Positions 1 through 8,934 of a stretch of DNA of 64,000 bases are shown here, piece after piece. The translations under genes were made by a program, and so were the position numbers. The stretch covers positions 135,128,135 through 135,192,134 of the forward strand of contig CM067374.1 of the NCBI GenBank assembly GCA_034401795.1. The letters are read 5' to 3'. This stretch comes from Chaetoderma sp. LZ-2023a. Taxonomy: Eukaryota; Mollusca; Caudofoveata; Chaetodermatida; Chaetodermatidae. The notes beneath the pieces were generated by a model. That model was not told where the DNA came from. It saw nothing but the letters and a program-made list of their open reading frames with translations, and did no database searches. Positions within the stretch are counted from its first letter, which is position 1, and each line of letters opens with the position of its first letter.

Positions 1-1797
1 GGCTGTTTTTGTGTGGGTTGTTTGTAAAGAATGTCTTCTCTCTGTGTGTTCTCGGTTTTTTCTATGATGGCTTTAATTTCTGTCTCTTTGTATCCCCGGT
101 GGATGAATGCATCTGTGAGTTCCTGTGTGCGTTGTTTTAATCTAGTAGGATCTGTGATGATGCGTTTGTATCTTAATGCTTGGCTGTAGATTATGGAATG
201 TTTTGTGTTTTTAGGGTGGCTTGATTGTTTGTGAAGATACTGTTGTTTGTCTGTAGGTTTTCTGTATAGGTCCAATTTAAGTTTGTTATCTTCTTTGTAT
301 ACCATTGTGTCCAAAAATGGGATTTTTACCGTTGAATATTCCAAGTCAAATTTTATTGTGGGATGCTCTTTATTCATGTGTGCGTGAAATTCAAGTAGTT
401 CGTTCTCACTGGTGTTCCAAATGAAAAATATGTCATCTATGTATCTAACTAAGTGAGATGGAGTGCTGCCCATCCATGTTGATAACATTCTGCTTACTAT
501 GGTGTACACGTAAATGTTAGCATATTTGACAGCAAACTTGGCTCCCATGGCTGTTCCATGTGTTTGTATGTAGTAGTCTTCATTGAATTGGAAGCTGTTT
601 TTTGTAAGAATGTATCTCATTATTTGGGCCAATTCGTCTGGGTAGATGTGTGCAGGTGTGTGGTTATTGTTGTTTGTGTTTGTTTTTTCAAGTGTATGTC
701 TGTAATGTTCTGTGACAATCTGTATGCCTTCTTCGTGTGGGATGTTTGTGTATAGTGATCTGACATCCATTGTGCATAGGATTGAGCCAGCATCCACTGT
801 AGTGTTTTCTATATGTTGGATGAATGCAGTGGTGTCTCGTAGTAGATTTGGGATATCATTTTCCGTGTCTTTTAGTAGGTGGTCTGTGAATTCATTAATG
901 CGTGACGTGGGGCCATCGCAGTTGGATACAATCGGGCGTCCGGGTGGAGGTATTTTGCCTTTGTGTATCTTAGGGTTAATGTAGATGCGCGGAGTTCTGA
1001 CTTTGAATTCGGTGAGATATCTGTGTGTCTGTCCTGTGATGGCTCCGGTGATTAGAAGTTCGTTAATGTATGCATCTATGGTGTCTTTATATTCTAAAGT
1101 GGGATTTTCACTGAGTTTGGTGTAGTATGCGACATCTGTAAGTTGTCTGTGTACTTCTGCAATGTAGTCTGTTTTGTTGAGAATGACTATTGCGGAGCCT
1201 TTGTCTGCTGGTCTGATGACTATGTTTGTGTTATTAGCTAATGTTTTGAGGGCTGTTTTCTCATGGTGTGTGATGTTGGATCGTGGTGACTTGTCGGGTG
1301 GTTTGGTGATAAGCTTGGTGAGTGATGACCGGAGTTTGTTGATGGCATTGGGTGTTGTGCTTGGTCTCCATTCTGAGGGTAGTTTGAATTTGGATGGTGC
1401 TGTGGGTTTTTCAAGGTTGTTGCTGTAAAAGTAGTATTTGCATTCTAACTTCCTGATGAATTGATCTATGCAATGTATTTGTGTGTCTGGTGATATGTGG
1501 TGTGGTGTGGGTACAAATGAAAGGCCTTTGTTTAGAACGGAATTTTCTGTTTTGGTAAGTTTGTGGTTGGACAGGTTAACGACAATATCTGGTGTTGTTT
1601 TTTGTTTGTTGATGATGCGTTGTTTTCTGCGTTTTTGTAGTTGTGTACCTGATGTTAAACGTCTAATTGGCCGATTATTTCTAAGAGTAGTTTTTTCACA
1701 TTTTCGTTTTTGGATTGTTTTATGGCTTCGGCATATGATTTGGTTTGTGGTGTGCTTGTACTTGTCTGTGATGTTGTTTGGATGGGTTGGGTTCTGG
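1..1797 (-). CDS. PLE reverse transcriptase ORF (left copy, C-terminus off window)
   Basis: Minus-strand frame open from at least about 1797 down to the window edge. It begins with a basic stretch (KRKCEKTTLRNN, then QLQKRRKQR), then the PLE N-terminal block NLSNHKLTKTENSVLNKGLS-FVPTP near 1580-1505, then NIVIRPADKGSAIVILNKTD near 1225-1160, and continues as the RT core identical to the right copy. PLE RTs copy element RNA into DNA, and this N-terminal block is characteristic of the family. The start codon is uncertain: the frame overlaps the 3' end of ORF1 by well over 100 nt in the -1 frame, so expression by frameshifting, reinitiation or splicing is possible. No internal stop was seen in the part translated by hand. 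The catalytic D and YIDD motifs and the start of the post-RT region are present; the GIY-YIG domain would lie beyond position 1. Confidence 0.85.
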
Positions 1798-3058
1798 GTT
1801 GGTGTGTTGAGTGTGTGATAGGTTGTGTTCTGGGAAGGTACATCTGCTCTCTTGGTGGTGATGGATGTGCGTGGTGGATGGGAGGTGGTTGTCTTGAGTA
1901 GGGTATTATAAAGTGTCGGTTGTTTGTGTAGTGGCGGTTGGTTTGTGATGTTTGTTTTGGTCCAACTTGCCCTGGTTTGAAGGTGGTTTGTGGTGAATGT
2001 GGTTTGTTCTGTATGTGTGGTGCTCCCCCGTTTTTTGGCAGGGGAAGTGGGTTACTCCTCGGTTGTCTCTCTGTGTTGATCTGTGGTTGCTGTTTGAACT
2101 GTGTAGGTCTAAACCATTGAGTTGTGGTTTGGTTGTTCTGTGGTGTTTGTGGTCTTGTGTATGTATGTGGGTTTTGCTGTGTGTGTTGTCTTTGTGCTGG
2201 TTGAGGTGTTGGCAACAGCGGTGGTCTGTGGCGTCTCTCTGTTGGTGCGTGTTGTGCTGGGTGTACTTGCTTCTGCGTGTGGTTTATTTGATGTTGTAGA
2301 TCCATCAAAGGCGGGATGTTTGCCTTTCGCATGACCGGGTTTTGTGTGCTTTGTTTGTGTGTGTCATTGTGTGTCCTGTTTGTGTTTGTTGTGTGTGTCT
2401 TTATGCTGGTTGTGGCGAACTTAGCAGCTATCCTGTGTGCCTTAGCAACAGCTCTGTCCGCTTCGTATGTGTGTGAGTCTAACAGATTCCCTTCAATTAT
2501 GTGTGCTTGCTGTTTGTGGTAGTGTAGTTTTTTGTAGTAATGTTCTAGGATTGCGTGTTGGATGCTGTTAGCCGCGGCTTTTAAGATCGAGTCGATCTCT
2601 GCAGTGGTTTCTGTGTTGGGGTCTACGATGGCTAGTGCTATGTCTGGCTTAACGATATGTGTGTTGTTCTTGATGGCATGTTCTATGTTCTGTATGTGGT
2701 GCTGCAGTTGTTCTGTTTTGTATAGGGATTTGTATAGTTGCTGAAATGTTTTTTCGTGCTGTTGGTTGAGAGGGTGCTCTAAATCGTCTTTGCTGAAGAT
2801 TGGTGGTAGGCGTGTCTGTGTTTCTGCATCCGTGTGTGCTTTTGTTGTTAATGTGGTGGTGTTAGTAGTGGCTGCAGAGGTGGCCGATTGTTGTGGTGGT
2901 GGTGGTGACGGCGGGGTGGTTGCTGTTGGGTTGTGCGTTGTAGTTGTGTGTTCTTCTGTAGGGTTGACTGATTGTGTGGTTTGTATTGGTGTGGGTGTGG
3001 ACTTTGGGTGTAACTCTGTCTGGCTCCTGGTCTGTGGCCTGTTATCCTCTGGATTCAT
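1655..3058 (-). CDS. PLE upstream ORF1, Pro/Thr/Gln/His-rich Gag-like candidate
   Basis: A 467-residue open frame starting at ATG 3058 (MNPEDNRPQTRSQ...) and ending with TAA at 1655-1657. The frame is open further upstream, but that part is (CA)n microsatellite encoding Thr-His runs with no ATG, so 3058 is the sensible start. Residues 1-80 are low-complexity T/P/Q/N. Residues about 95-230 look helical, with regular Leu/Ile/Ala spacing (KTFQQLYKSLYKTEQLQHHI; DSILKAAANSIQHAILEHYY). Residues 240-440 are Pro/Gln/His/Arg-rich and likely disordered. No zinc knuckle, RRM or enzyme motif is visible. Its position immediately 5' of and overlapping the RT frame suggests a nucleic-acid-binding or structural protein of the element, but this is inference. 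No intact counterpart exists in the right copy, which is truncated downstream of it. Confidence 0.6.
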   Translation of the reverse strand: MNPEDNRPQTRSQTELHPKSTPTPIQTTQSVNPTEEHTTTTHNPTATTPPSPPPPQQSATSAATTNTTTLTTKAHTDAETQTRLPPIFSKDDLEHPLNQQHEKTFQQLYKSLYKTEQLQHHIQNIEHAIKNNTHIVKPDIALAIVDPNTETTAEIDSILKAAANSIQHAILEHYYKKLHYHKQQAHIIEGNLLDSHTYEADRAVAKAHRIAAKFATTSIKTHTTNTNRTHNDTHKQSTQNPVMRKANIPPLMDLQHQINHTQKQVHPAQHAPTERRHRPPLLPTPQPAQRQHTQQNPHTYTRPQTPQNNQTTTQWFRPTQFKQQPQINTERQPRSNPLPLPKNGGAPHIQNKPHSPQTTFKPGQVGPKQTSQTNRHYTNNRHFIIPYSRQPPPIHHAHPSPPREQMYLPRTQPITHSTHQPRTQPIQTTSQTSTSTPQTKSYAEAIKQSKNENVKKLLLEIIGQLDV

Positions 3059-3065
3059 AGTGGAC

Positions 3066-3152
3066 AGGTGCGTGCGCGCGCGTGTGTGTGTGCGTGTGCG
3101 CGCGCGTGTGTGTGTGTGTGTGTGTGCGTGTGTGCGCTTGTGAGTGTGTGTG
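3066..3152. repeat. (GT)n/(GC)n microsatellite
   Basis: Alternating purine-pyrimidine tract of GTGTGT with embedded GCGCGC blocks, just upstream of the ORF1 ATG of the left PLE. Read on the minus strand it gives the His-Thr/Arg-Thr run that extends the ORF1 frame. GC/GT alternation is Z-DNA-prone (established property). It probably lies in the 5' leader of the element. Confidence 0.9.
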
Positions 3153-3310
3153 GTTAAAAACAAGATTGGAAGATATGGTGTCTGTTTACGAAGATATATT
3201 ATATTGTAAGCAAAACAAACACATTATTACAGTATATATATTACAATAAAAACTTACGTTTGTTGATTTCTGTTGGAGGCCATATTTCCTAGATTATTTG
3301 CACTAAAACA
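3153..3310 (-). promoter_or_regulatory. AT-rich 5' region of left PLE with possible mini-exon
   Basis: About 150 bp of AT-rich sequence upstream of ORF1. On the minus strand an ATG at 3283-3281 opens a short frame (MASNRNQQ) followed at 3257-3252 by GTAAGT, a perfect splice-donor consensus. A frame-compatible acceptor (AACAG|G) exists inside the start of ORF1 near 3038, which would splice this peptide into the ORF1 frame. Introns are known in PLEs. The acceptor lacks a strong pyrimidine tract, so this remains a weak prediction. Confidence 0.25.
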
Positions 3311-3508
3311 CTAAAGTGGCTAAGCTATTATGAAACACTAATCTGGCAAAACTGTTATAAAACACTAATCTGGCTTAAACTTTTGTCAAAACTTATAATA
3401 AGGTGGTCCTAAAGTGGCTAAGCTATTATAAAACACTAATCTGGCAAAACTATTATAAAAACACTAATCTGGCTAAACTATTATCAAAACTTATAATAAG
3501 GTGGTCCT
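3311..3508. repeat. 98-100 bp tandem duplication between the PLE copies
   Basis: Two near-identical direct copies, 3311-3408 and 3409-3508, both starting CTAAAGTGGCTAAGCTATTA and ending AATAAGGTGGTCCT. Inside each unit the shorter motif AACACTAATCTGGC recurs two times. The tandem ends about 28 bp before PLE homology resumes on the plus strand, so it sits at the 5' truncation point of the right copy. No coding potential. Confidence 0.9.
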
Positions 3509-3536
3509 TAGGATCCTTTCGGCTGTTGTTACCTTC

Positions 3537-5426
3537 GTCATCAGACCAGCAGACAAAGGCTCCGCAATAGTCATTCTCAACAAAACAGACTACATTGCAG
3601 AAGTACACAGACAACTTACAGATGTCGCATACTACACCAAACTCAGTGAAAATCCCACTTTAGAATATAAAGACACCATAGATGCATACATTAACGAACT
3701 TCTAATCACCGGAGCCATCACAGGACAGACACACAGATATCTCACCGAATTCAAAGTCAGAACTCCGCGCATCTACATTAACCCTAAGATACACAAAGGC
3801 AAAATACCTCCACCCGGACGCCCGATTGTATCCAACTGCGATGGCCCCACGTCACGCATTAATGAATTCACAGACCACCTACTAAAAGACACGGAAAATG
3901 ATATCCCAAATCTACTACGAGACACCACTGCATTCATCCAACATATAGAAAACACTACAGTGGATGCTGGCTCAATCCTATGCACAATGGATGTCAGATC
4001 ACTATACACAAACATCCCACACGAAGAAGGCATACAGATTGTCACAGAACATTACAGACATACACTTGAAAAAACAAACACAAACAACAATAACCACACA
4101 CCTGCACACATCTACCCAGACGAATTGGCCCAAATAATGAGATACATTCTTACAAAAAACAGCTTCCAATTCAATGAAGACTACTACATACAAACACATG
4201 GAACAGCCATGGGAGCCAAGTTTGCTGTCAAATATGCTAACATTTACGTGTACACCATAGTAAGCAGAATGTTATCAACATGGATGGGCAGCACTCCATC
4301 TCACTTAGTTAGATACATAGATGACATATTTTTCATTTGGAACACCAGTGAGAACGAACTACTTGAATTTCACGCACACATGAATAAAGAGCATCCCACA
4401 ATAAAATTTGACTTGGAATATTCAACGGTAAAAATCCCATTTTTGGACACAATGGTATACAAAGAAGATAACAAACTTAAATTGGACCTATACAGAAAAC
4501 CTACAGACAAACAACAGTATCTTCACAAACAATCAAGCCACCCTAAAAACACAAAACATTCCATAATCTACAGCCAAGCATTAAGATACAAACGCATCAT
4601 CACAGATCCTACTAGATTAAAACAACGCACACAGGAACTCACAGATGCATTCATCCACCGGGGATACAAAGAGACAGAAATTAAAGCCATCATAGAAAAA
4701 ACCGAGAACACACAGAGAGAAGACATTCTTTACAAACAACCCACACAAAAACAGCCTAGGCCAGCTTGCATACTACAATACCACCCATCATTAGAACACA
4801 TAGGCAAATCCATTCGAACCTACTGGGAAAAGTACATCTTGTCTTCACCAATCTTAGCACCAATTTTTCCCAACTACCCAGTAGTAGCATTCAAGAAAAA
4901 TAAAAGCATTAGGGACCACCTAGTCCACTCTAGCCTAATTAAAATAAAAAATCCAGATGCTAACAATAAGATCGTACCGACACCAAATGACACTCACGAC
5001 ATAGTAGGGACACTCCGACAATGCAACAACAACAATTGCATCACATGCAAACAATACATGAACACTGCTGACAAATTCACCAGTTTCGTCACTGGTAAAG
5101 ACTACAAAATCAACACACAAATGAGCTGCAATACCACCAACATTATTTACCTCATAGAATGCAAACAATGCAGCTCTCAATACATAGGAGAAACAAGTCA
5201 AACACTCAGCAAACGACTCACACAACATATCCATGCAATCCGACACCAAACAGACACGAGAATCTCATGGCATTTCAACCATCCAAGACATTCTATGAAA
5301 GACATCACGATAAGACCAATTGAAAGAATTTTTACAGATAACAAAAAACTAAGATTAAACAGAGAACACTACTGGATCAAAGAACTCAAAACGATGCACC
5401 CGTTCGGAATAAACAAAAAAGCATAA
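3537..5426 (+). CDS. PLE reverse transcriptase + GIY-YIG endonuclease (right copy, 5'-truncated)
   Basis: PLE-derived sequence begins at VIRPADKG (3537); the open frame extends upstream to a GTG at 3501 but has no ATG there. Counting residues from 3501: GRPIVSNCDGPTSRINEF near 107-124; motif A MDVRSLYTNIP near 163-173; motif B THGTAMGAKFAVKYANI near 232-248; catalytic RYIDDIFFIW near 271-280; IPFLDTMV and LYRKPTDKQQYL, conserved PLE blocks, near 312-341; Cys cluster CNNNNCITC near 508-516; GIY-YIG nuclease IIYLIECKQCSSQYIGET near 548-565 with downstream Arg/His (KRLTQHIHA). The stop TAA is at 5424-5426. The domain order RT then EN is the canonical EN+ PLE layout. No stop or frameshift was found over 630 codons, suggesting a young copy. 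Motif B has AVKYANI where a Pro commonly precedes the YAN segment; the left arm carries the same change. The copy lacks ORF1 and the RT N-terminal block, so it is not autonomous as it stands. Confidence 0.95.
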   Translation, partial: VIRPADKGSAIVILNKTDYIAEVHRQLTDVAYYTKLSENPTLEYKDTIDAYINELLITGAITGQTHRYLTEFKVRTPRIYINPKIHKGKIPPPGRPIVSNCDGPTSRINEFTDHLLKDTENDIPNLLRDTTAFIQHIENTTVDAGSILCTMDVRSLYTNIPHEEGIQIVTEHYRHTLEKTNTNNNNHTPAHIYPDELAQIMRYILTKNSFQFNEDYYIQTHGTAMGAKFAVKYANIYVYTIVSRMLSTWMGSTPSHLVRYIDDIFFIWNTSENELLEFHAHMNKEHPTIKFDLEYSTVKIPFLDTMVYKEDNKLKLDLYRKPTDKQQYLHKQSSHPKNTKHSIIYSQALRYKRIITDPTRLKQRTQELTDAFIHRGYKETEIKAIIEKTENTQREDILYKQPTQKQPRPACILQYHPSLEHIGKSIRTYWEKYILSSPILAPIFPNYPVVAFKKNKSIRDHLVHSSLIKIKNPDANNKIVPTPNDTHDIVGTLRQCNNNNCITCKQYMNTADKFTSFVTGKDYKINTQMSCNTTNIIYLIECKQCSSQYIGETSQTLSKRLTQHIHAIRHQTDTRISWHFNHPRHSMKDITIRPIERIFTDNKKLRLNREHYWIKELKTMHPFGINKKA

Positions 5427-5699
5427 CACACTCACTCACTCACTCACCCACCCACCCACCCACCCACCCACTAACTAACTAACTCACTCACTCACTCACT
5501 CACTCACTCACTCACTCACTCACCCACCCACCCACCCACCCACCCACCCACCCACCCACCCACCCACCCACCCACCCACCCACCCACCCACCCACCCACC
5601 CACCCACCCACCCACCCACCCACCCACCCACCCACCCACCCACCCACCCACCCACCCACCCACTCACTCACTCACTCACTCACTCACTCACTCACTCAC
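5427..5699. repeat. (ACTC)n/(ACCC)n/(ACTA)n tetranucleotide tract
   Basis: Begins immediately after the PLE stop codon: blocks of CACT, CACC and ACTA, including an uninterrupted run of about 35 CCCA units at roughly 5521-5661. The complementary strand is (TGGG)n, a strong G-quadruplex former. No conventional 3' UTR or poly(A) signal separates the RT stop from the tract. Confidence 0.95.
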
Positions 5700-5849
5700 A
5701 CATAGGAGGTTTGACGGAAGTTTGCAGACTGGCAGGTATGCATAGGTAACTATGTAAATACCTGGGTCGGCGTTTTTAAAAACTTAACAGATTTATACAA
5801 CAACGTCCTCCTCTGGCTTTATATCTACTGTTTCCCAATAGAGCGAATT

Positions 5850-6115
5850 CCGAGGATCTGCAAGCATTCAATTGTCTCATAGGCTCATTGCATGTCAATG
5901 CACATCTTGTGGAGATCCCAGTGTTTGGGCATGACTACTACTACGAGCACGTGATGCGGTCATACAATGTCTGCACAGCTGCATCCACGTGTAAAGCCAA
6001 TATCCAGTAAAGTCATCAATCTTTCTTGGATACGGCATATAGTATGGTTGGATCTGATTTTCTGTATGCTGTTGAGGAGCACAATGGTACATAGATTGGC
6101 TGTAATAAATATAAG
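5850..6115 (-). pseudogene. Decayed non-LTR retrotransposon RT fragment
   Basis: On the minus strand this encodes scraps of RT: VLLNSIQKI near 6080, and HKMCIDMQ*AYETIECLQIL near 5910-5855, aligning with the motif A region (HKMGIDMS*AFDTIKRA*ILDAL) of the larger fragment right of the satellite (42983-44230). Several stops and frameshifts are present and no motif C is retained. The DNA matches at 43330-43580 over several blocks, for example TTTTCTGTATGCTGTT. Same orientation as the right-hand fragment. Confidence 0.7.
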
Positions 6116-6957
6116 GTTTGTATAATATGTTATTATCATAAACTGGCACAAGGAGCCACGACAGCTTGGCACTTGAGTCTGAGGTAGCGAGAAAATACCT
6201 CTAATTCTGGTAGTGGTCGATGAGCTAATGTCCGGTCAAAATTGATGATGCAGCGCACCAAGTATTTGGAAGGTCTGGCACTTGCTCTACCTTGTGTACT
6301 TATCAAAGGAACATTTTCAGGCATATTGTACTAAGCAATTGGTGTATCACTAATTTGATACGCTGGTTAGTTTGCATAGCGGTTCTTGGTCATGCTGACC
6401 TGGCCCAGTGTCTGGTTACATAGGCATGTCCAAGTTATAAGTTTTCAAATTATAGTTACTGAAGATGATTAACAATTTCTGTTTTAATACAATAATTACA
6501 TTTGTGATTACCATTGCGTAATATAATAGCATGTGTGCACATGTATTGTGTACATTATTTGGACGAATTTGCTAAAGAAAAGTTTTTAACATGGAATTTT
6601 TTCTACCGACGATATACCATTAGTAGAAACCAGTTCCTAAAGTATATCGTTATTAAAAACACATGTATTCGTCGAAGACAATTTTTTCTGACATATAGCT
6701 ACATGAAATCTGATCAATCCCAGTTAAAATTGCGTTCATACCTGATGGAATACATGTTTGCTAAGTATGTCTGCAGAATTTGCTATTGCGAAAACAAGCA
6801 AAAAGTCGTTTACACACATTCACACCATGTAAGGTAAATCTGCGTGTCAAGGCTTAGTGATGCCAAGGCTCTCTTGTACAACAGGGTTTAGAATGTGCCC
6901 AATACATCAAGCTAATGGCATATAGACGCAAACATTCCGAATACTTGGTGTGCTATG
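6116..6957. other. Non-coding AT-rich spacer left of the satellite
   Basis: No recognisable gene. A 107-codon ATG frame at 6514-6837 has a Cys/Tyr-rich composition without known motifs and is most likely fortuitous. A minus-strand 62-codon frame at 6136-6324 is likewise unassigned. The satellite starts near 6958 with a diverged monomer edge (CCATGTTTCTAGGCC). Confidence 0.6.
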
Positions 6958-8934
6958 AAGCCATGTTTCTAGGCCTCTTTTGAGATGTATGGCGACCACT
7001 TTAGGCGGCCCGGTGAACTGGTTGACAAGACAGTCATGTCTCTAGGCCTCTTTTGAGATGTATGGCTACCTCTTTAGGCGGCCCGGTGAACTGGTTGACA
7101 AGACAGTCATGTCTCTAGGCCTCTTTTGAGATGTATGGCGACCACTTTAGGCGGCCCGGTGAACTGGTTGACAAGACAGTCATGTCTCTAGGCCTCTTTT
7201 GAGATGTATGGCTACCTCTTTAGGGGGCCCGGTGAACTGGTTGACAAGACAGTCATGTCTCTAGGCCTCTTTTGAGATGTATGGCTACCACTTTAGGCGG
7301 CCCGGTGAACTGGTTGACAAGATAGTCATGTCTCTAGGCCTCTTTTGAGATGTATGGCTACCTCTTTAGGGGGCCCGGTGAACTGGTTGACAAGACAGTC
7401 ATGTCTCTAGGCCTCTTTTGAGATGTATGGCTACCCCTTTAGGGGGCCCGGTGAACTGGTTGACAAGACAGCCATGTCTCTAGGCCTCTTTTTAGATGTA
7501 TGGCTACCTCTTTAGGGGGCCCGGTGAACTGGTTGACAAGACAGTCATGTCTCTAGGTCTCTTTTGAGATGTATGGCTACCTCTTTAGGCGGCCCGGTGA
7601 ACTGGTTGACAAGACAGTCATGTCTCTAGGCCTCTTTTGAGATGTATGGCGACCACTTTAGGCGGCCCGGTGAACTGGTTGACAAGACAGCCATGTCTCT
7701 AGGCCTCTTTTGAGATGTATGGCGACCACTTTAGGGGACCCGGTGAACTGGTTGTCAAGACAGTCATGTCTCTAGGCCTCTTTTGAGATGTAGGGTGACC
7801 ACTTTAGGGGGCCCGGTGAACTGGTTGACAAGACAGTCATGTCTCTAGGCCTCTTTTTAGATGTATGGCGACCACTTTAGGGGGCCCGGTGAACTGGTTG
7901 ACAAGACAGCCATGTCTCTAGGCCTCTTTTGAGATGTATGGCTACCTCTTTAGGGGGCCCGCTGAACTGGTTGACAAGACAGCCATGTCTCTAGGCCTCT
8001 TTTGAGATGTATGGCTACCACTTTAGGCGGCCCGGTGAACTGGTTGACAAGACAGTCATGTCTCTATGCCTCTTTTTAGATGTATGGCGACCTCTTTAGG
8101 CGGCCCGGTGAACTGGTTGACAAGACAGTCATGTCTCTAGGCCTCTTTTGAGATGTATGCGACCACTTTAGGCGGCCCGGTGAACTGGTTGACAAGACAG
8201 TCATGTCTCTAGGCCTCTTTTGAGATGTATGGCGACCACTTTAGGCGGCCCGGTGAACTGGTTGACAAGACAGCCATGTCTCTAGGCCTCTTTTGAGATG
8301 CATGGCGACCTCTTTAGGGGGCCCGGTGAACTGGTGACAAGACAGTCATGTCTCTAGTCCTCTTTTGAGATGTATGGCTACCACTTTAGGGGGCCCGGTG
8401 AACTGGTTGACAAGACAGCCATGTCTCTAGGCCTCTTTTGAGATGTATGGCGACCTCTTTAGGGGGCCCGGTGAACTGGTTGACAAGACAGTCATGTCTC
8501 TAGGCCTCTTTTGAGATGTATGGCTACCACTTTAGGGGGCCCGGTGAACTGGTTGACAAGACAGTCATGTCTCTAGGTCTCTTTTGAGATGTATGGCGAC
8601 CTCTTTAGGCGGCCCGGTGAACTGGTTGACACGACAGTCATGTCCCTAGGCCTCTTTTGAGATGTATGGCGACCACTTTAGGCGGCCCGGTGAACTGGTT
8701 GACAAGACAGTCATGTCTCTAGGCCTCTTTTGAGATGTATGGCGACCTCTTTAGGCGGCCCGGTGAACTGGTTGACAAGACAGTCATGTCTATAGGCCTC
8801 TTTTGAGATGTATGGCAACCTCTTTAGGCGGCCCGGTGAACTGGTTGACAAGACAGTCATGTCTCTAGGTCTCTTTTGAGATGTATGGCTACCACTTTAG
8901 GGGGCCCGGTGAACTGGTTGACAAGACAGTCATG

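Larger units (their letters stand above)
1..4756. repeat. Inverted repeat formed by two head-to-head PLE copies
   Basis: Positions 1-1220 are the reverse complement of 3537-4756 (coordinate pairs sum to 4757). Every stretch I compared by eye was identical, including segments near 1-70, 361-420, 601-660, 1081-1140 and 1150-1217. Two spurious shadow frames, at 558-755 and 712-984, are also repeated exactly on the other strand at 4002-4199 and 3773-4045. Homology breaks at about 1219/3537; beyond that the left arm continues into the RT N-terminus while the right arm enters unrelated sequence. The outer end of the left arm lies off the window, so the arm is at least 1.22 kb. The central spacer is about 2.3 kb and carries ORF1 of the left copy plus a short tandem repeat. 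This could be a genuine PLE dimer or an assembly fold-back; the unequal inner boundaries argue against a simple fold-back. Confidence 0.93.

Noticed and set aside
3059..3163. Extension of ORF1 into the CA tract
   Set aside because: It begins at a TTG, not ATG, and is microsatellite; MNPED at 3058 is the better start.
3501..3536. First 12 codons of the right PLE frame
   Set aside because: Begins at GTG and derives from non-PLE flank; not part of the RT.
1..6300. Hammerhead ribozyme expected in PLE terminal regions
   Set aside because: No CUGAUGA core paired with GAAA was found; CTGATGA near 1212 is RT coding sequence without the rest of the core.
6514..6837. 107-codon ATG frame
   Set aside because: No recognisable motif, AT-rich non-coding context; probably chance.
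6984..7056. 23-codon ATG-to-TGA frame present in nearly every satellite monomer
   Set aside because: All four common polymorphisms change the amino acid and 73 bp is not a multiple of three; there is no sign of coding constraint.
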